Shown piece by piece: positions 20,340-32,026 of a stretch of DNA of 64,000 nt; the first letter of the stretch is position 1; the number at the start of each line of letters is the position of its first letter. The DNA is from Azolla caroliniana (lineage: Eukaryota; Polypodiophyta). The stretch is taken from contig JBHGNT010000016.1 in NCBI GenBank assembly GCA_043228905.1, positions 16,244,001-16,308,000 on the forward strand. The letters run 5' to 3'. A program made the translations under genes and the position numbers. The notes beneath the pieces were generated by a model that was not told the origin of the DNA, made no database searches, and saw nothing but the letters and a program-made list of their open reading frames with translations.

Positions 20340-22001
20340 ATGGCCATGGCAGCCTCCATGAGAAATAATCGAGGCAACTTTGTGAAGCAGAAATTTCAAC
20401 GGTTTCCAAATAACCAGAAGTTTCAACAAAAGAACAAATCAAATGGAATGGGAGGCTTGACGATATCTACGATCACATGTAGGTATTGTAATAAACAAGG
20501 TCATATTGAAAAAGATTGTAGAAAGAAGCAATTTGATCTTAAAAGAAAAGGAAAAAAGTTTTATCCACAAATTCATAGTGCATCAATTCAAAATGATAAT
20601 GTGAACTATTGTGAAGAAGATGAAGACAATAATTTTATACAAGATTTTAGAAGTGATGCTAATGAAAGTCAAGTGAATGAAAAGAAAGGTAATGACAACC
20701 TTTGGTTCTTCGACACCGGGGCGACACATCATTTAACAAATAATAGAAATCTTCTACATAACTACTGCCCTCTTCCACAAGCACTCCAAGTGACATTCGG
20801 CGATCATGGCACAAAAGTCGCGATTGGCAAAGGGGAAGTACACTTATCTCTAAACAAATCAAAGACAGTAAGCATTCCAAATGTTTATTATGTTCCAGGT
20901 GTAATGAGAAACTTAATATCTGTAAGTGAAGCAACAAAAAATGAAACAAGTATACAATTCAATAATAATTTTGCCATTATTTCTCATGAATTACCCAACC
21001 CAAAGACGATGAAGACTGGTCAAGTTCATAAATTATTCGAAGGAATTCCAACAAAGTCATTTAGCTATATATCTATATGCGAGGGATGCATCTACGGCAA
21101 GCAGTGTCGACAAAAGTTTCCAATAAGCAAACAGAAAAGGATGGAAAGACCACTACAACTCATTCATTCAGACTTATGTGGACCTATGCAATCTGTATCA
21201 ATAGATGGTAACAAGTATTTTATTACATTCATAGATGACTACACAAGATTCACAATCTTATACTTTTTGAAGAAGAAATCTGGAGCATACAATGCATTCA
21301 CAAATTATAAAGCATATGTAGAAAACCAATGTCAACATAAGATTTCGACTATTCGTACTGACAATGGAGGGGAATATTTTAGTGATGAATGGAACAATTT
21401 TTGTAAAGAAAATGGAATAAGACATGAACATACTGTACCATACAACCCGCAACAAAATGGTGTAGCTGAGCGCAAGAATCGGGCGCTCCTAGATGGTAGT
21501 CGAAGTATGCTTCAAGTAGCTGAATTGCCTCTTCGATTTTGGCAAGAAGTAGTTGCGACTGCTTGTTACCTGCAAAATAGATCTCCACATAAGATATTGG
21601 GTCTTCAAACACCACATTCACTCTGGTTTAAGCAGAAACCTAACCTTGGTCACCTCCAAGTGTTCGGTTCGATCGCCTACAGTCATATACCTGCAGATAA
21701 ACGGAAGAAGTTAGATCCACACACTAGAAAATGCTTTTTTATTGGATATGGTGAAGCTTCCGGAGTTAAAGCATACAAGCTATTTGATCCTCATACACAA
21801 AAGTTTTTCTATAGTCGATTAGTTATCTTCGATGAGATTAGTTTACTTCAACAACAAAAACAACATGAGGTATGCGATTTTAAACACAACTTGAGGATTA
21901 ATGATCTAATTACTCCAAATGTTTCACAAGGAGTTTCGGGAACCAGTTTGAAAATCAGAAACATGCAGATGTTCGAGCAGAAGATGAGGAGGAAGGAGTA
22001 A
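20340..22001 (+). pseudogene. Copia-IV zinc knuckle, protease and integrase
   Basis: This 553-residue open frame holds a CCHC knuckle (CRYCNKQGHIEKDC, 20478-20519). A retropepsin loop FFDTGATHHLT follows, with catalytic Asp at 20712. A GAG-pre-integrase remnant ends in ICEGCIYGKQCRQKFP. The integrase core shows HSDLCGPMQ, FIDDYTRF, RTDNGGEYFSDEWNNF and NPQQNGVAERKN. It ends where a frame change near 21990 moves the reading to the next frame. It would cut the polyprotein and insert cDNA. Part of the pre-integrase HHCC region looks shortened between ETSIQFNNNFAI and the CxxC. Confidence 0.88.
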
Positions 22002-22868
22002 TGCATTACTTGTACACTAATCTGACCTACCCTAACAAGAAAGGATTAAGATCACCATACAAAGAAGATTTACACGATCACATAGGAAATGAAGACATAC
22101 ACGACATGCAGGCTACAGATGATGAAAAGAAAGATCCTCCAAATCGCAAAACTTATAAAGATATATTGGTGAAAGAGTTAGAAAAGGTGCCTAACAAAGA
22201 TGGAAGTCGATGGCGAAGAAAGAATCCTGAAAGCAGACAGAATGAAGAAGTCGAATTCATTCATTGCTCCCCTACATCAACATTTCTGATGAATCCACAT
22301 GAAAGTGGTCATTTTCAACATGATAGGCATGATGATTCTCCACAAATTCAACATTCCCTACAAAATCAGAGCGACGATCAACTTCATGATGAGCAAGTGG
22401 GCCACCCTCAAAATCGGCTCAGTCATGACCAGAACGACCTGCAGGTCGACCCCCATCAACACGGCCATCAGAAGCACGATTAGAATCAACATGACCATCA
22501 TCAGCTCAGCAATCAGCACCTCGATGATCATCAACGCCGCCAGTAACAGCTCGGCCACCATCAGCACAGCTACCACCAGTACGGCCACCATCAGAACGAC
22601 CATCAGCAGCAGAATCAACGACCTCCTAATCATCAACATAATCAGCAACAAAATTAGCAGCGTAATCATCAACATAATCAACAACACATTCAGAAGCAAA
22701 ATCAGTATCCTCATGATCAGAGGTATAATCAGCAAGAAGATCAGCAACCTTGTGATAAATGGGAGAATATGAAGCAACATCGTGGCCATCGACAGCACGA
22801 TCAGCAACAGGAAAGGTGCGGCCAACAGCAGGAGAAGCGTGGCCACCAACAGGAGATGCTCGATTTGC
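22001..22868 (+). other. Copia-IV His/Gln-rich linker between integrase and RT
   Basis: In the RT frame, the integrase-RT linker becomes a long low-complexity tract from about 22290 to 22868. It is built from short repeats such as HHQ, NQQ, HNQ and QQE, with Asp and Arg mixed in, and is crossed by about three stops. At DNA level it is a run of CATCA, CAGCA and AATCAA words. The equivalent linker in Copia-V (28115-28938) is not His/Gln-rich. It probably grew by slippage, and a function as a disordered hinge is only a guess. Confidence 0.7.
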
Positions 22869-24993
22869 AGCTAGAAGGCGGTGGCGACAAAGGCCTGGAG
22901 CAGATGGAAACGCCATTGCAGAGAAAGAGCAAGGATTCGAGATGTGGAGCGAGTCCTTATATAGCTGCAGACACGGCTTTGGAGCGCGCCAACTCTTCCC
23001 GCTTTTCCAATTCAGTTGAGCAACTCGTTGCTCAACGTCATTCTTTAACACCCTCTCACCCATTCACACCTATTCAATTCATACCTTTAACCACAAGACA
23101 AAGTGTATATGATAGTTCTCAACTAACTTTAACTCACCCACATATAGGTTCCACACCACATGCATCACCTAATGTCAATATAGTTTCTTCTCCACTCGAC
23201 ACTTACCCAACAAATGAAGATTTCGATGATCAACCTCAACCAATCAAGCAAAAATTTCGTAATATTTACAAAATTATGGAAGCCACGCGTCCATTTGAAG
23301 CACTTATGGCCGACTTGGGACCGGAGCCTATTGACGAGTTTGAAGACGATGATGGTGATATTCCACTTGAAGACATAAATCTCACTCCAAAAGCAGCCCT
23401 CAATGGTTCTGAGAGTGAAATGTGGAAGTCGGCGATGCAAACGGAGATGGATGCTCTCATGCGAAATAGAACGTGGACTTTGGTTCCACGACCGAAGAAT
23501 CGCAATGTCATATCTAGTAAGTGGGTACTTACGAAGAAGAAGGATGCACATGGTGTAGTGACGAGATATAAAGCTCGTGTCGTCGCTCGTGGTTTTTCAC
23601 AAATTCTTGGTGTGGATTTTAAAGAAACATTTGTGCCAACACTAAAAATGGTTCCATTACGAACCATGCTTGCTTTTTTGGCCGGTTTTAATCTCGAACT
23701 TCACCACATGGATATCGAAACTGCATTTTTACATGGTGAATTAAATGAAGAAATATTCATGCAACAACCGCCGTTTTTTGAAGATTCAAAATTCCCAAAG
23801 TATGTTTGTAAGCTTCATAAGTCATTGTATGGTTTGAAACAATCTCCACGAATGTGGCACCACAAGCTCTATACATTTCTTATGTCTATTCATTTTCGGC
23901 GTCTTCAAGCCGAACCAAATCTTTACATTCGTAACGAAGGAAGTGACTATGTGATAATTGGTGTGTATGTTGATGATTTGCCAATTGCCTCAAACTCTAC
24001 TACCTCAATGCGAAAGGCTATAAATCAACTCAAGGAGAAGTTTCCCGTCAAAGACCTTGGACCACTAGAGTATTGCCTTGGTATCAAGGTAACAAGGAAT
24101 AGGACGGAAGGCACACTTACTATGTCACAATGGAAGTTGGTCGAAGAAATTCTTCACAACTTCGAGATGTCCGATTGCAAACCTATTGCAACACCAATGA
24201 CCGTACCGTGCAAACTATCATCCAATGATATTCCAGAGACCGTGGAAGAAGAGCAACTTATGAAAACACTTCCTTATCGACAAATCCTTGGAAGTATAAG
24301 GTATCTTGTGAGTTGTACACGTCCAGATTTGTCTTACTCAGCTGGTTTTCTTTCTAGATTTATGCAGAATCCCGGAATAGCTCATTGGAATGCTTTAAAG
24401 CGAGTCCTTCGCTATGTACAATACACTAAAGACATCGGTCTCACACACAAGTCCTTCCAATCTAGGAATTCGTCCCAACTTAATGGTTGGCTCCAGACAC
24501 CATTAGTCGGTTGGACGGATTCGGATTGGGGGGGGGATCTTGATACCTCTTGCTCAACATCTGGTATGGTTTTCACATTTGCCGATGGGGCAATTGCATC
24601 GAGAACCAAACGTCAAGTATTCGTGGCTCTTTCTAGCATCGAAGCGGAATATGTTGCGGCAGCATTAACAGCAAAAGAAGGATTGTGGATAAAGACGATC
24701 ATTGAAGAGCTCGACATCATAAAGCTTAATGAAGTCAAAGTGTTTTGCGACAATCAATCATGCATTAAGCTAGCTATTAATCCAACGATCATAGATTAAA
24801 ATAAACATATAAGAGCAAGACACCATTTTATTCGAGAGTTGGTAGAAGCAAAAGAAATGTCTTTACATTATACATCTACTACAACAATGTGGGCGGATTT
24901 TTTGACGAAGCCAGTACGACAACAAAAACATTGGAATTGTTGTAATAAAATTGGTCTTAGTATTAGTAAGATCAATATAGAAAAATAAACACT
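22869..24993 (+). pseudogene. Copia-IV RT and RNase H
   Basis: The frame is open to a stop at 24797, then continues in frame to about 24985. The RT has EMWKSAMQTEMDALMRNRTW, KWVLTKKKDAHGVVTRYKAR, HMDIETAFLHGELNEEIFM, LYGLKQSPRMWHHKL and the catalytic YVDD (23966-23977). RNase H has TDSDWGGDLDTSCSTSGM, ALSSIEAEYVAAALTAKEGL and CDNQSCIKLAINPTI. After the stop, HIRARHHFIRELVEAKEM and WADFLTKPV complete it. With one stop near the very end, this is among the least damaged pol segments here. Confidence 0.92.
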
Positions 24994-25010
24994 TTATTTT
25001 ATGGGGGGGG

Positions 25011-25262
25011 TGTTAGAATATAAAATAAAGTATAATATTAGGAGTAAAAAATAAAACATATTATGATAAATAAAGTAATAAATAAATATTCCTAAAATAC
25101 CCTCATTTATAAAAACGTTTTGTAACTACCCTTTCTCTTTTATATACACATTGTAACCATAAGTCATATGATGTGAGAAATACAATTGTTGGTTCTTGAT
25201 CTCTCTCTCTCTCTCCCTGTTATCTTCTTCCTATCTCTTGTGTTATTGCTTGCTTTCTTACA
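25011..25262 (+). repeat. 3' LTR of Copia-IV with preceding polypurine tract
   Basis: G8 at 25003-25010 is the polypurine tract. The LTR starts TGTTAGAATATAAAATAAAG and ends TTGCTTTCTTACA, 252 bp. It matches the 5' LTR apart from the 15-bp gap, a short gap near 25163 and scattered substitutions. Confidence 0.92.
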
Positions 25263-25786
25263 ACCAGCATTCTCGAATATGATTGGTATGGATTGGTTAG
25301 GTCGCCTACTGCAAGCATCTGGCGAGATTTGGTTGTATTTTGAAATTACGTCTGAACTGTATATAAATTTGATTAAACATGTTCACATCTATATATCAAT
25401 GAGATTTTCGAACTAATACTAATATGAAATGTGGAGGGAATCCATTACAAATTACTAATACTAACCCAGTTATTGCCAATGGAACAATATCCAAGTGGAA
25501 ACTGTTGTAGTTGTTCCCATCGCAACACAATACTACTGGTGCATGATCATACGAGCGACTCCTTTGTTGTGTACCATCAAGAGGCCAGAAGAAATAAGGA
25601 TATCCATATCCGCTGGAATCTTGAAACTTGATGTAGAGTGTAAGGGTCCCGTTCTCGATGGCTAGCGTGTAGTTGGCTGTTTTGCTCGTGGAAGTGAGGT
25701 TCAACCCGGATCCAAGAGCTTGCAAGACCATGAGTGTGTTGGTGGGATGGTCGTAAGATTGCCACAGTATCTGCTGTTGGAGTGTA
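25263..25786 (-). pseudogene. RLK1 middle segment (lectin end, intron, start of exon 2)
   Basis: Minus-strand reading gives ILWQSYDHPTNTLMVLQALG (bulb-lectin WQSFDHPTDTL signature), LTLYIKFQDSSGYGYPYFFW and a short gap at 25357-25465 that starts GTTAGT and ends ACAG. It then reads SDVISKYNQISPDACSRR. The gap matches the intron of RLK2 in place and in both splice sites. Copia-V abuts at 25787 and Copia-IV at 25262. No stop was seen inside the exon parts. Confidence 0.92.
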
Positions 25787-26109
25787 TCTAAGAAAAGTTC
25801 AGAAGATAATGAGCTGGATTGACAACAGAGAACGAGAGAGAGTTTTCGAAGAATGTAGAACAAGGTAAGATATTATATTAAGACAGGTGTATGACAATGT
25901 AAGAACCTACAGAAAACTCTAGATGTATTATCACACACACTTCTAAACAATACTTCATACATATATATATACAAAGAAGTAACAACTAGTCGTTACTTCT
26001 TTGTAACTGTTGTTTTGTCTTTTTCTTATTGTCTTTTGTAACTCATGTTTTGTCTTTATCCTCATAACTCATGTTTTATCATTTGTGGTGTAAACAGATA
26101 ATCTTAACA
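25787..26109 (-). repeat. 3' LTR of Copia-V
   Basis: On the minus strand it starts TGTTAAGATTATCTG at 26109 and ends CTTTTCTTAGA at 25787. The terminal CA is mutated to GA. A run of seven C (26110-26116) is the complement of the polypurine tract. Confidence 0.93.
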
Positions 26110-26129
26110 CCCCCCCATAGCTGTGACAC

Positions 26130-28938
26130 CTCCAACTCATCTATTTGGATGAATACTTAATCCAATATGCTGGCAGCAACTCCAATGTTTTGTGTTGGGT
26201 ACTGGCTTGGTTAGAAAATCAACCCACATAGTTTGTGTTGAAGTATGTCCAATCGAGAGGTTAGATTCTTCAAGAAGTTTTGAGATGAAGTGATGTCGTG
26301 CGCGGATATGCTTGTTTTGCTCTGTGATCTTGGGGTCCTTAGTGATTTTGATGCAGGATTGGTTGTCACACCATAACTTGAATTCAGAAATTTTGAGGAT
26401 GGCAAGTTCATCAATGATGGACTTCAACCATAATCCTTCCTTAATAGTGAGAGTAGCTGCTATATATTCTGCTTCAGTGGAAGAGAGGGCGACAGTAGCT
26501 TGTTTCTTTGTTCGCCATGAAATGGCACTACCTGCAAATAGGAATACATAGCTAGAGGTGGATCGAGAGGTATCCTTGCCCCCCCCCCCCCCCCCCCCCC
26601 CAATCTGCATCCGTCCAACCATGTAGTGGTGTTGATAGCCAACCTTGGATATCTGAATGTTGGGCGTTAGAGTATGATGTGTAAGTGTCATATCCCTTGT
26701 GTACTTCAGATACCGTAATACTCTTTTAAGTGCTTTCCAATGGTTAACTCCTGGATTCTCCATGAATCTTGATAGGTATCCAGTGGCAAAAGATAAGTCG
26801 GGTCGAGTGCAGTTGACGAGGTATCGAATGCTCCCCAACACTTGGCGATACGGGATATTCTTCATAAAGTAAGTTTCTTCAGTTGTATGTGGTGAATCTT
26901 CAGATGATAATTTGCATGGTACTGTGAGGGGAGTGGAGATTGGAGAACACTCAAACACATCAAACTTGGTTAGTACATTTTCAACAAAGTTTTCTTGTCA
27001 TAGGGAGAGTGTACCTAGAGTTCGATTCCTTTTTACATGAATCCCAAGAAAATGTTCTAGTGGCCCAAGATGTTTGATAGGGAATTGTTGTCATAACTCT
27101 GCAATAAATTCCATTACCAAGTCGTCCAATGTTCCAGCAATAGGTAAATCATCCACAAAGACTCCCAAGAGTAAGAATTCTGTTTTTGTTTTCCTTATAT
27201 ATATATTAGGTTCCGATTGAAGTTATTGAAATTTGATTGATAAGAGGAACCTACGAAACTTGGCATACCATTGTCTAGGGGATTGTTTTAGGCCATATAA
27301 AGGTTTGTTAAGTTTACAACATAATTAGGGTCTATATTATTATCTAACATTTGGGGTTGTTCCACATATATATCTTCTTCTAAATCACCATGTAAAAACG
27401 TTGTTTCAACATCAACATGATGAAGTTCAAGATTTAAATATGTCGTAATTACAAGAATCAATCGAAGTGCAGTGATCTTTAGAGTGGGCGAAAAAGTTTC
27501 ATGGTAGTACACACCTGGTATTTGTGAGAATCCTCGAGCTACTAATCTCGCTTTGAACCTCACGGGCGTACCTAGGGCATCATATTCCTTTGTAAAAAAC
27601 CACTTACAAGTGATGACATTGGAGTGACAAGGCCGCGGTACTAATGTCCATGTGTGATTCTTTTGGAGTGCTGAGAATTCAGATTTAATTGCCGCAACCC
27701 AATTGTCTTTTTCTTCACTTTTTAATGCTTGCTTGAAGGTGAGAATTGGAGCTGTGTCATAGTTGTCTCCTTCGATGATGGCTGCAAAGATGGATATGTC
27801 GGACTCCATCTCTGTAACGAAGTGACATGTCGACTTTTCAAGCACCTCATGCTTAGTTGCATCATGGATATCACTAAGTAACCTTACCTTAGTCTTTTTA
27901 GCCCTAATTTCTTTGTCTTTTAAGGTTGTTTTGGAGAGGTTGCAGGTTTTTAGGCGGTCGAGATCCATATTCTCAAATCTGGAGCTTTGTTTTCTTGCAG
28001 TCATGGAGGATGCACAGGGTTGGATGTGGTTGCCACTCATATGCTCAGGTTCAAGGCTTCGAGTAATATATTGGGCAGTGGATTGATTGTTTCTTCCGAG
28101 GCTTTGGTCATACACTTGTTCACCTTCGGGGCTTTGAGCATTAGATTGGCAGACAAATTGACTACCAATTTTGAGATTTTGAGGATACTCTAAGGTGTAA
28201 GGTTGTAGATGACCTGAACTTGTATGTTCAGATTCACAATTTCGACATTCAGATGTTCAGGAAGAGTTGTTGGGTTGTTGGTGGTGCACGAGCACATCCT
28301 CAGGTTCGAGACTTCGAGTGGCTGATTTGGTGATCATAGGCTTGGTGGCGGTCTTCGCAACAGAGATTCCCAACCCCTCATCTTGAGTGGTTAAGATATG
28401 AGAATGAGGTAATTGGTTGAGTTTCTCTCATCTGTTTAGTTGTTGGCGCACCATGATTGTTGTGTAGTTCGGCGTTGATGATGTTCGTCCCATCATTTTC
28501 AGATTCCATTGCTATTGCTTGAGGAAGTCTTAACTTTGTGATTTCCTTGGTAAGGTGCTCACTCCCAGTTTCTTTCATTACATATGATGACCTAGAAAAA
28601 AGACTTTTCTCATCAAACTCCACGGAACGACTAAAAATTATTTTACCTATATCGGGAAGGTAAATTCTGTATGCTTTTACTCCAGATGGCTCCCCATATC
28701 CAATAAATTTTCCTTTGATGCATTGATCCTCAAGTTTTGTCCTCTTGGCAGGTTGTATGTATGCAAATGCAGTTGCTCCAAATACTCGAAGATGTGATAT
28801 CTCAAGTGGGTACCCACACCACATGGTGTATGGCACTTGTCCTTCTATACCTTGGTGAGGAGTTCTGTTTTGTAGGTAACAAGTTGTGGCAACTGCTTCT
28901 TCCCAGAATCTCGAGACCATTCCACTCGTCTTCAACAT
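26130..28938 (-). pseudogene. Copia-V integrase end, RT and RNase H
   Basis: Read downward: the integrase C-terminal part (MVSRFWEEAVATTCYLQNRT, SHLRVFGATAFAYIQ, KFIGYGEPSGVKAYRIY); a linker; RT (KWFFTKEYDALGTPVRFKAR, ARGFSQIPGVYYHETFSPTL, HHVDVETTFLHGDLEEDIYV). The central RT around 26960-27290 has several stops and shifts. RNase H is open from 26958 to 26137 ([46 protein letters not shown]). A C23 run at 26579-26601 encodes a Gly stretch where the family has two or three Gly. Confidence 0.88.
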
Positions 28939-29034
28939 ACTCCTAGCAGCATTTAATAAGGTGCGATTCTTTCTCTCGGCTATCCCATTTTGTTGAGGTG
29001 TGTAGACAGTTGACTTTTGATGAAATATACCATT

Positions 29035-30883
29035 TTTTTTGTTAAAGTCTTCCCATTCTTATGAAACAAACTCCCCACCATTGTCACTTCTTATTACATT
29101 TACTTTAAGTTGTGTTTGATTTTCAACAAAGCTCTTATATGTGCAAAATGCTTTGAATGCATTTCCCTTTTGTTTAAGAAAGTTAACCACTGTAAATCAC
29201 GAAGTGTTATCAATAAATGTTATAAAGTACCTTGCTCTGGAGAGTGAGTTGGGAGTTATCGGTCCACATACATCCATGTGAACAAGTTGGAGTAGTTCCT
29301 GTCTTTGAGTTACTTAGTGGGAATGATTTTTGAGCCATTTTCCCATACATGCATCCTTCGCAAATATCAATAGATTTAAAGATTGTGGAAGGTAAACCTC
29401 TTACTAGGTTCTGATTTGGACACAACTTGAGTGTTGGTGTATGTAGATGACCGAACCGGCAATGCCATAGATAGGTGGGAGACACATTGTCTACTCCTCC
29501 TTGATGTACTTTAGCAGCTAATGCTTCTCCAAGATTTGCCTTGACAGGATATAGTTGCCCTTGTTTTGGACATACAATTTTTATCTCATGTTGATCATCT
29601 TGGATGTATAGGGTAGCTTGTTGTTTGTTGAATTTGACTGTCATTCCTTTTGCAGTAGCTTGTCCCACAAATAATAGATGTTTTGCAATTCCAAGTACAA
29701 AGCATATATCTGAAATTTGTACAACATGATTACTAATGAGTCTTAATTTGATATTACCTTTCCCAAACGCCACTTTTTGACCTTTTTCTCTGAAGTTGAC
29801 CTTCAATGGTATTGGGAGCTCTTGATAGTTGTCCAACCAGTCTTTTCGATATGTTAGATGGTGAGTAGCCCCGGTATCCAAGAACCAGGTGCTATTATCT
29901 TCATTTTCTTCAAATGTGTTTGCATTATATGCTTGAATCTACTCTTCTTTATCAGGCTCACCATTTTGTTCAGGTGCTTCTTCAAAAGAGTATTCTGGAT
30001 TTCCATCATCTTCTTCTTGGATAACCACATTATGTGCCTGGGGTCGGTTGGAGTTCTTCTCTGCTTGCTTGAGGCGACATACTCGATCAGTATGCCCTTC
30101 CTTCTTGCAATATCTACAGATGATTCTAAAGCTTCCATTTTGTCGTGAGTTGTTCCCATAGTATTTTTGTGCTTCACTCTTGATGCATGTTTTGTTATTA
30201 TTAGATTCATTATTTCTTACTTTTTCAGGTCTGTACCTTTGTTGGTTTGCTGGATGACCTCTTTGGAATCGATTGATGGAGACTGCCATTTCAATCGGTT
30301 GAGCATTATTCTTCTTTTGTTGTCGAATGTCTTCATGACGGATCTTAGTAAATAGCTCAGACAATGTTGTTGTGCTACTATGCATAGTGATGAATGTTCC
30401 CCAAGATTCGGGGAGTTTGCTTAGCACTAATCCAATCTTGATGTCTTCTGAGATGCAGTTGCCGGCGGTAGTTGCATCATCCATGGCTGCCTCCCAAGTT
30501 GATAAGAAGGTAGGAACATCTTCTTCTTCCTATAAAACACACATATTAAACAGGGTAGCTAAGGTGTGCAGTTCAGTTGTACCATCTTGAGGTTCGTATA
30601 GTTCCTTCAGTTTTGCCCACATTGCAGTTGCAGATGTGAGTTTTCGAATAATTTTTGACTGCTTTTCATCTACATTTAACATTATCTCTAGTCTAGCTCT
30701 TTTATCCAGCTTTCGCCACTCATGCCATTCATCTGACTCTCGTTTTATAGGTTCTGGACTAGCGCCAGTTGTGTTGCCGAGGAGCTCCTCAACATCAAGT
30801 AGCAGCTCCATTCGAGTCTTCCAGGTTTTGTAGTTTTTCTCCGTTAATTTGTCCAAGGTATATTTTCTGCTTGAGCTTGCCAT
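29035..30883 (-). pseudogene. Copia-V gag, protease and integrase start
   Basis: From ATG at 30883 (MASSSRKYTLDKLTEKNYKT) one frame runs through UBN2-type gag (TWKTRMELLLDVEELL, AMWAKLKELYEPQDG) and a zinc knuckle (CRYCKKEGHTDRVC). It continues into the protease loop LDTGATHHLT and the pre-integrase CEGCMYGKMAQKSFP. Stops fall at 30530 and 29939 only. From about 29290 the frame shifts into the integrase core (RSDNGGEF, TPQQNGIAERKNRT) with more lesions. Gag would form particles and the protease would mature them. Confidence 0.88.
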
Positions 30884-30973
30884 AGTGATAGTATTGAGAT
30901 TTGTTTATTTCAAACAATCTGTGGTGAGTTTTGTTGGTTATAGGGGAGTATGAGACTTAAATCATGCAACTAA

Positions 30974-30985
30974 GCTCTGATACCA
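30974..30985 (-). promoter_or_regulatory. Primer-binding site of Copia-V
   Basis: The minus strand reads TGGTATCAGAGC directly after the 5' LTR, a perfect match to the initiator-Met tRNA type site. Confidence 0.93.
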
Positions 30986-31308
30986 TGTAAGAAAAGTTCA
31001 AAAGATAATGGGCTGGATTGACAACAGAGAACGAGAGAGAGTTTTCAAAGAATGTAGAACAAGGTAAGATATTATATTAAGACAGGTGTATTACAATGTA
31101 AGAACCTACAGAAAACTCTAGATGTAGTATCACACACACTTCTAAACAATACTTCATACATATATATATACAAAGAAGTAACAACTAGCCGTTACTTCTT
31201 TCTAACTGTTGTTTTGTCTTTTTCTTATTGTCTTTTGTAACTCATGTTTTGTCTTTATCCTCATAATTCATGTTTTATCATTTGTGGTGTAAACAGGTAA
31301 TCTTAACA
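30986..31308 (-). repeat. 5' LTR of Copia-V
   Basis: It starts TGTTAAGATTACCTG at 31308 and ends CTTTTCTTACA at 30986. It is the same length as the 3' LTR (323 bp) and keeps intact TG and CA ends. Confidence 0.95.
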
Positions 31309-32026
31309 GTGTAGAGTCGGTAGGGAGTGTAGCGTTAGTGAAGAGGACCATGTTTCCCTCATAGGTAATGGTCAAGGATGCATTGATATGACCAAACGTA
31401 TTTGTCTGCCATACCACGTTATCCAACGGGTTCCTGTTGTAATCCACGAGCCTGAGATTGCTATCGTCAGGACTAAGATGGAGGCAGGAATTCTCGCCCA
31501 CAGGGTTGTCGGCATTGGCCGTCCACACGACTTTCCCTTTGTTCGCGTCCTGAGACGCCTTCCCGTAGGCTTTGAAGGCGACGAGGGAGAGGTAGTAGGA
31601 AGGGGTGCTGGCAGTGCTCCTGTTGCAGAGCTCGTCCGCAGAGATGACGAACCGGAGCGTAAAGTAGACAGAGTTGGAGGTATCAAGGTGTTCCGAATAA
31701 ATGCCAGTTGGGCGACCGTATAGCCTCTCCTGGCTACTCAATGCTTCCAGAAGGGGTCCGTTGTTGCAGGAGAAAATCGTGGATGTGGAGAATAATTTCT
31801 GATAGAGTGAGAAGTAGCCGAGATCATTGGCGGAGTAGGAGAAGAGGCTGTTGTTGACGTTGGAAGAGGGGAACTGGTGGGTCTCGGTAGCAACAACGTG
31901 AGGGATAGATGATGCTGTTATGGTCGTTAATAATATAAGAAAAGACGTGGCCGTGATGCAGCAGCAGCACCAGGAGAATGCCCTCCAAACGACATGAATT
32001 GAATGATTATCCAGCCGTTTCATCAT
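31309..32026 (-). pseudogene. RLK1 N-terminal segment (signal peptide and lectin start)
   Basis: ATG at 32026 (MMKRLDNHSIHVVWRAFSW) opens a hydrophobic, Cys-rich signal-like segment (CCCCITATSFLILLTTITAS). It is followed by the B-lectin-like region (KVVWTANADNPVGENSCLHL, NLRLVDYNRNPLDNVVWQTN, NASLTITYEGNMVLF). It aligns residue by residue with exon 1 of RLK2, and the open frame stops being colinear exactly at the Copia-V target site. A promoter probably lies upstream, as in RLK2, but the TATA stretch is shorter here (CTCTATATGTAC near 32098). Confidence 0.93.

Larger units (their letters stand above)
19404..25262 (+). mobile_element. Copia-IV retrotransposon inserted in RLK1 exon 2
   Basis: The element is full length: 5' LTR, PBS, gag, protease, integrase, RT, RNase H, polypurine tract and 3' LTR. 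Flanks are ACCAA on the left and ACCAG on the right (25263-25267), an imperfect 5-bp target duplication. Joining the flanks gives a sequence colinear with RLK2 at 40515-40545, which proves insertion within the gene. It is in the opposite orientation to the gene. Gag and pol carry a few stops and shifts, so this copy is not autonomous now. Confidence 0.93.
25787..31308 (-). mobile_element. Copia-V retrotransposon inserted in RLK1 exon 1
   Basis: The element is complete on the minus strand, with 323-bp LTRs at both ends. Perfect 5-bp target duplications GTGTA flank it (25782-25786 and 31309-31313). Removing it rejoins the lectin frame of RLK1, colinear with RLK2 at about 41105-41125. About 10 mismatches between the two LTRs over 323 bp, counted by eye, suggest a middle-aged insertion. 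Confidence 0.95.

Noticed and set aside
22358-22849. Minus-strand 163-codon frame rich in Leu/Ile/Met, looking like a membrane protein
   Set aside because: It is the antisense shadow of the His/Gln-rich Copia-IV tract; CAT/CAG/AAT repeats give ATG/CTG/ATT on the other strand. No start context or conserved domain.
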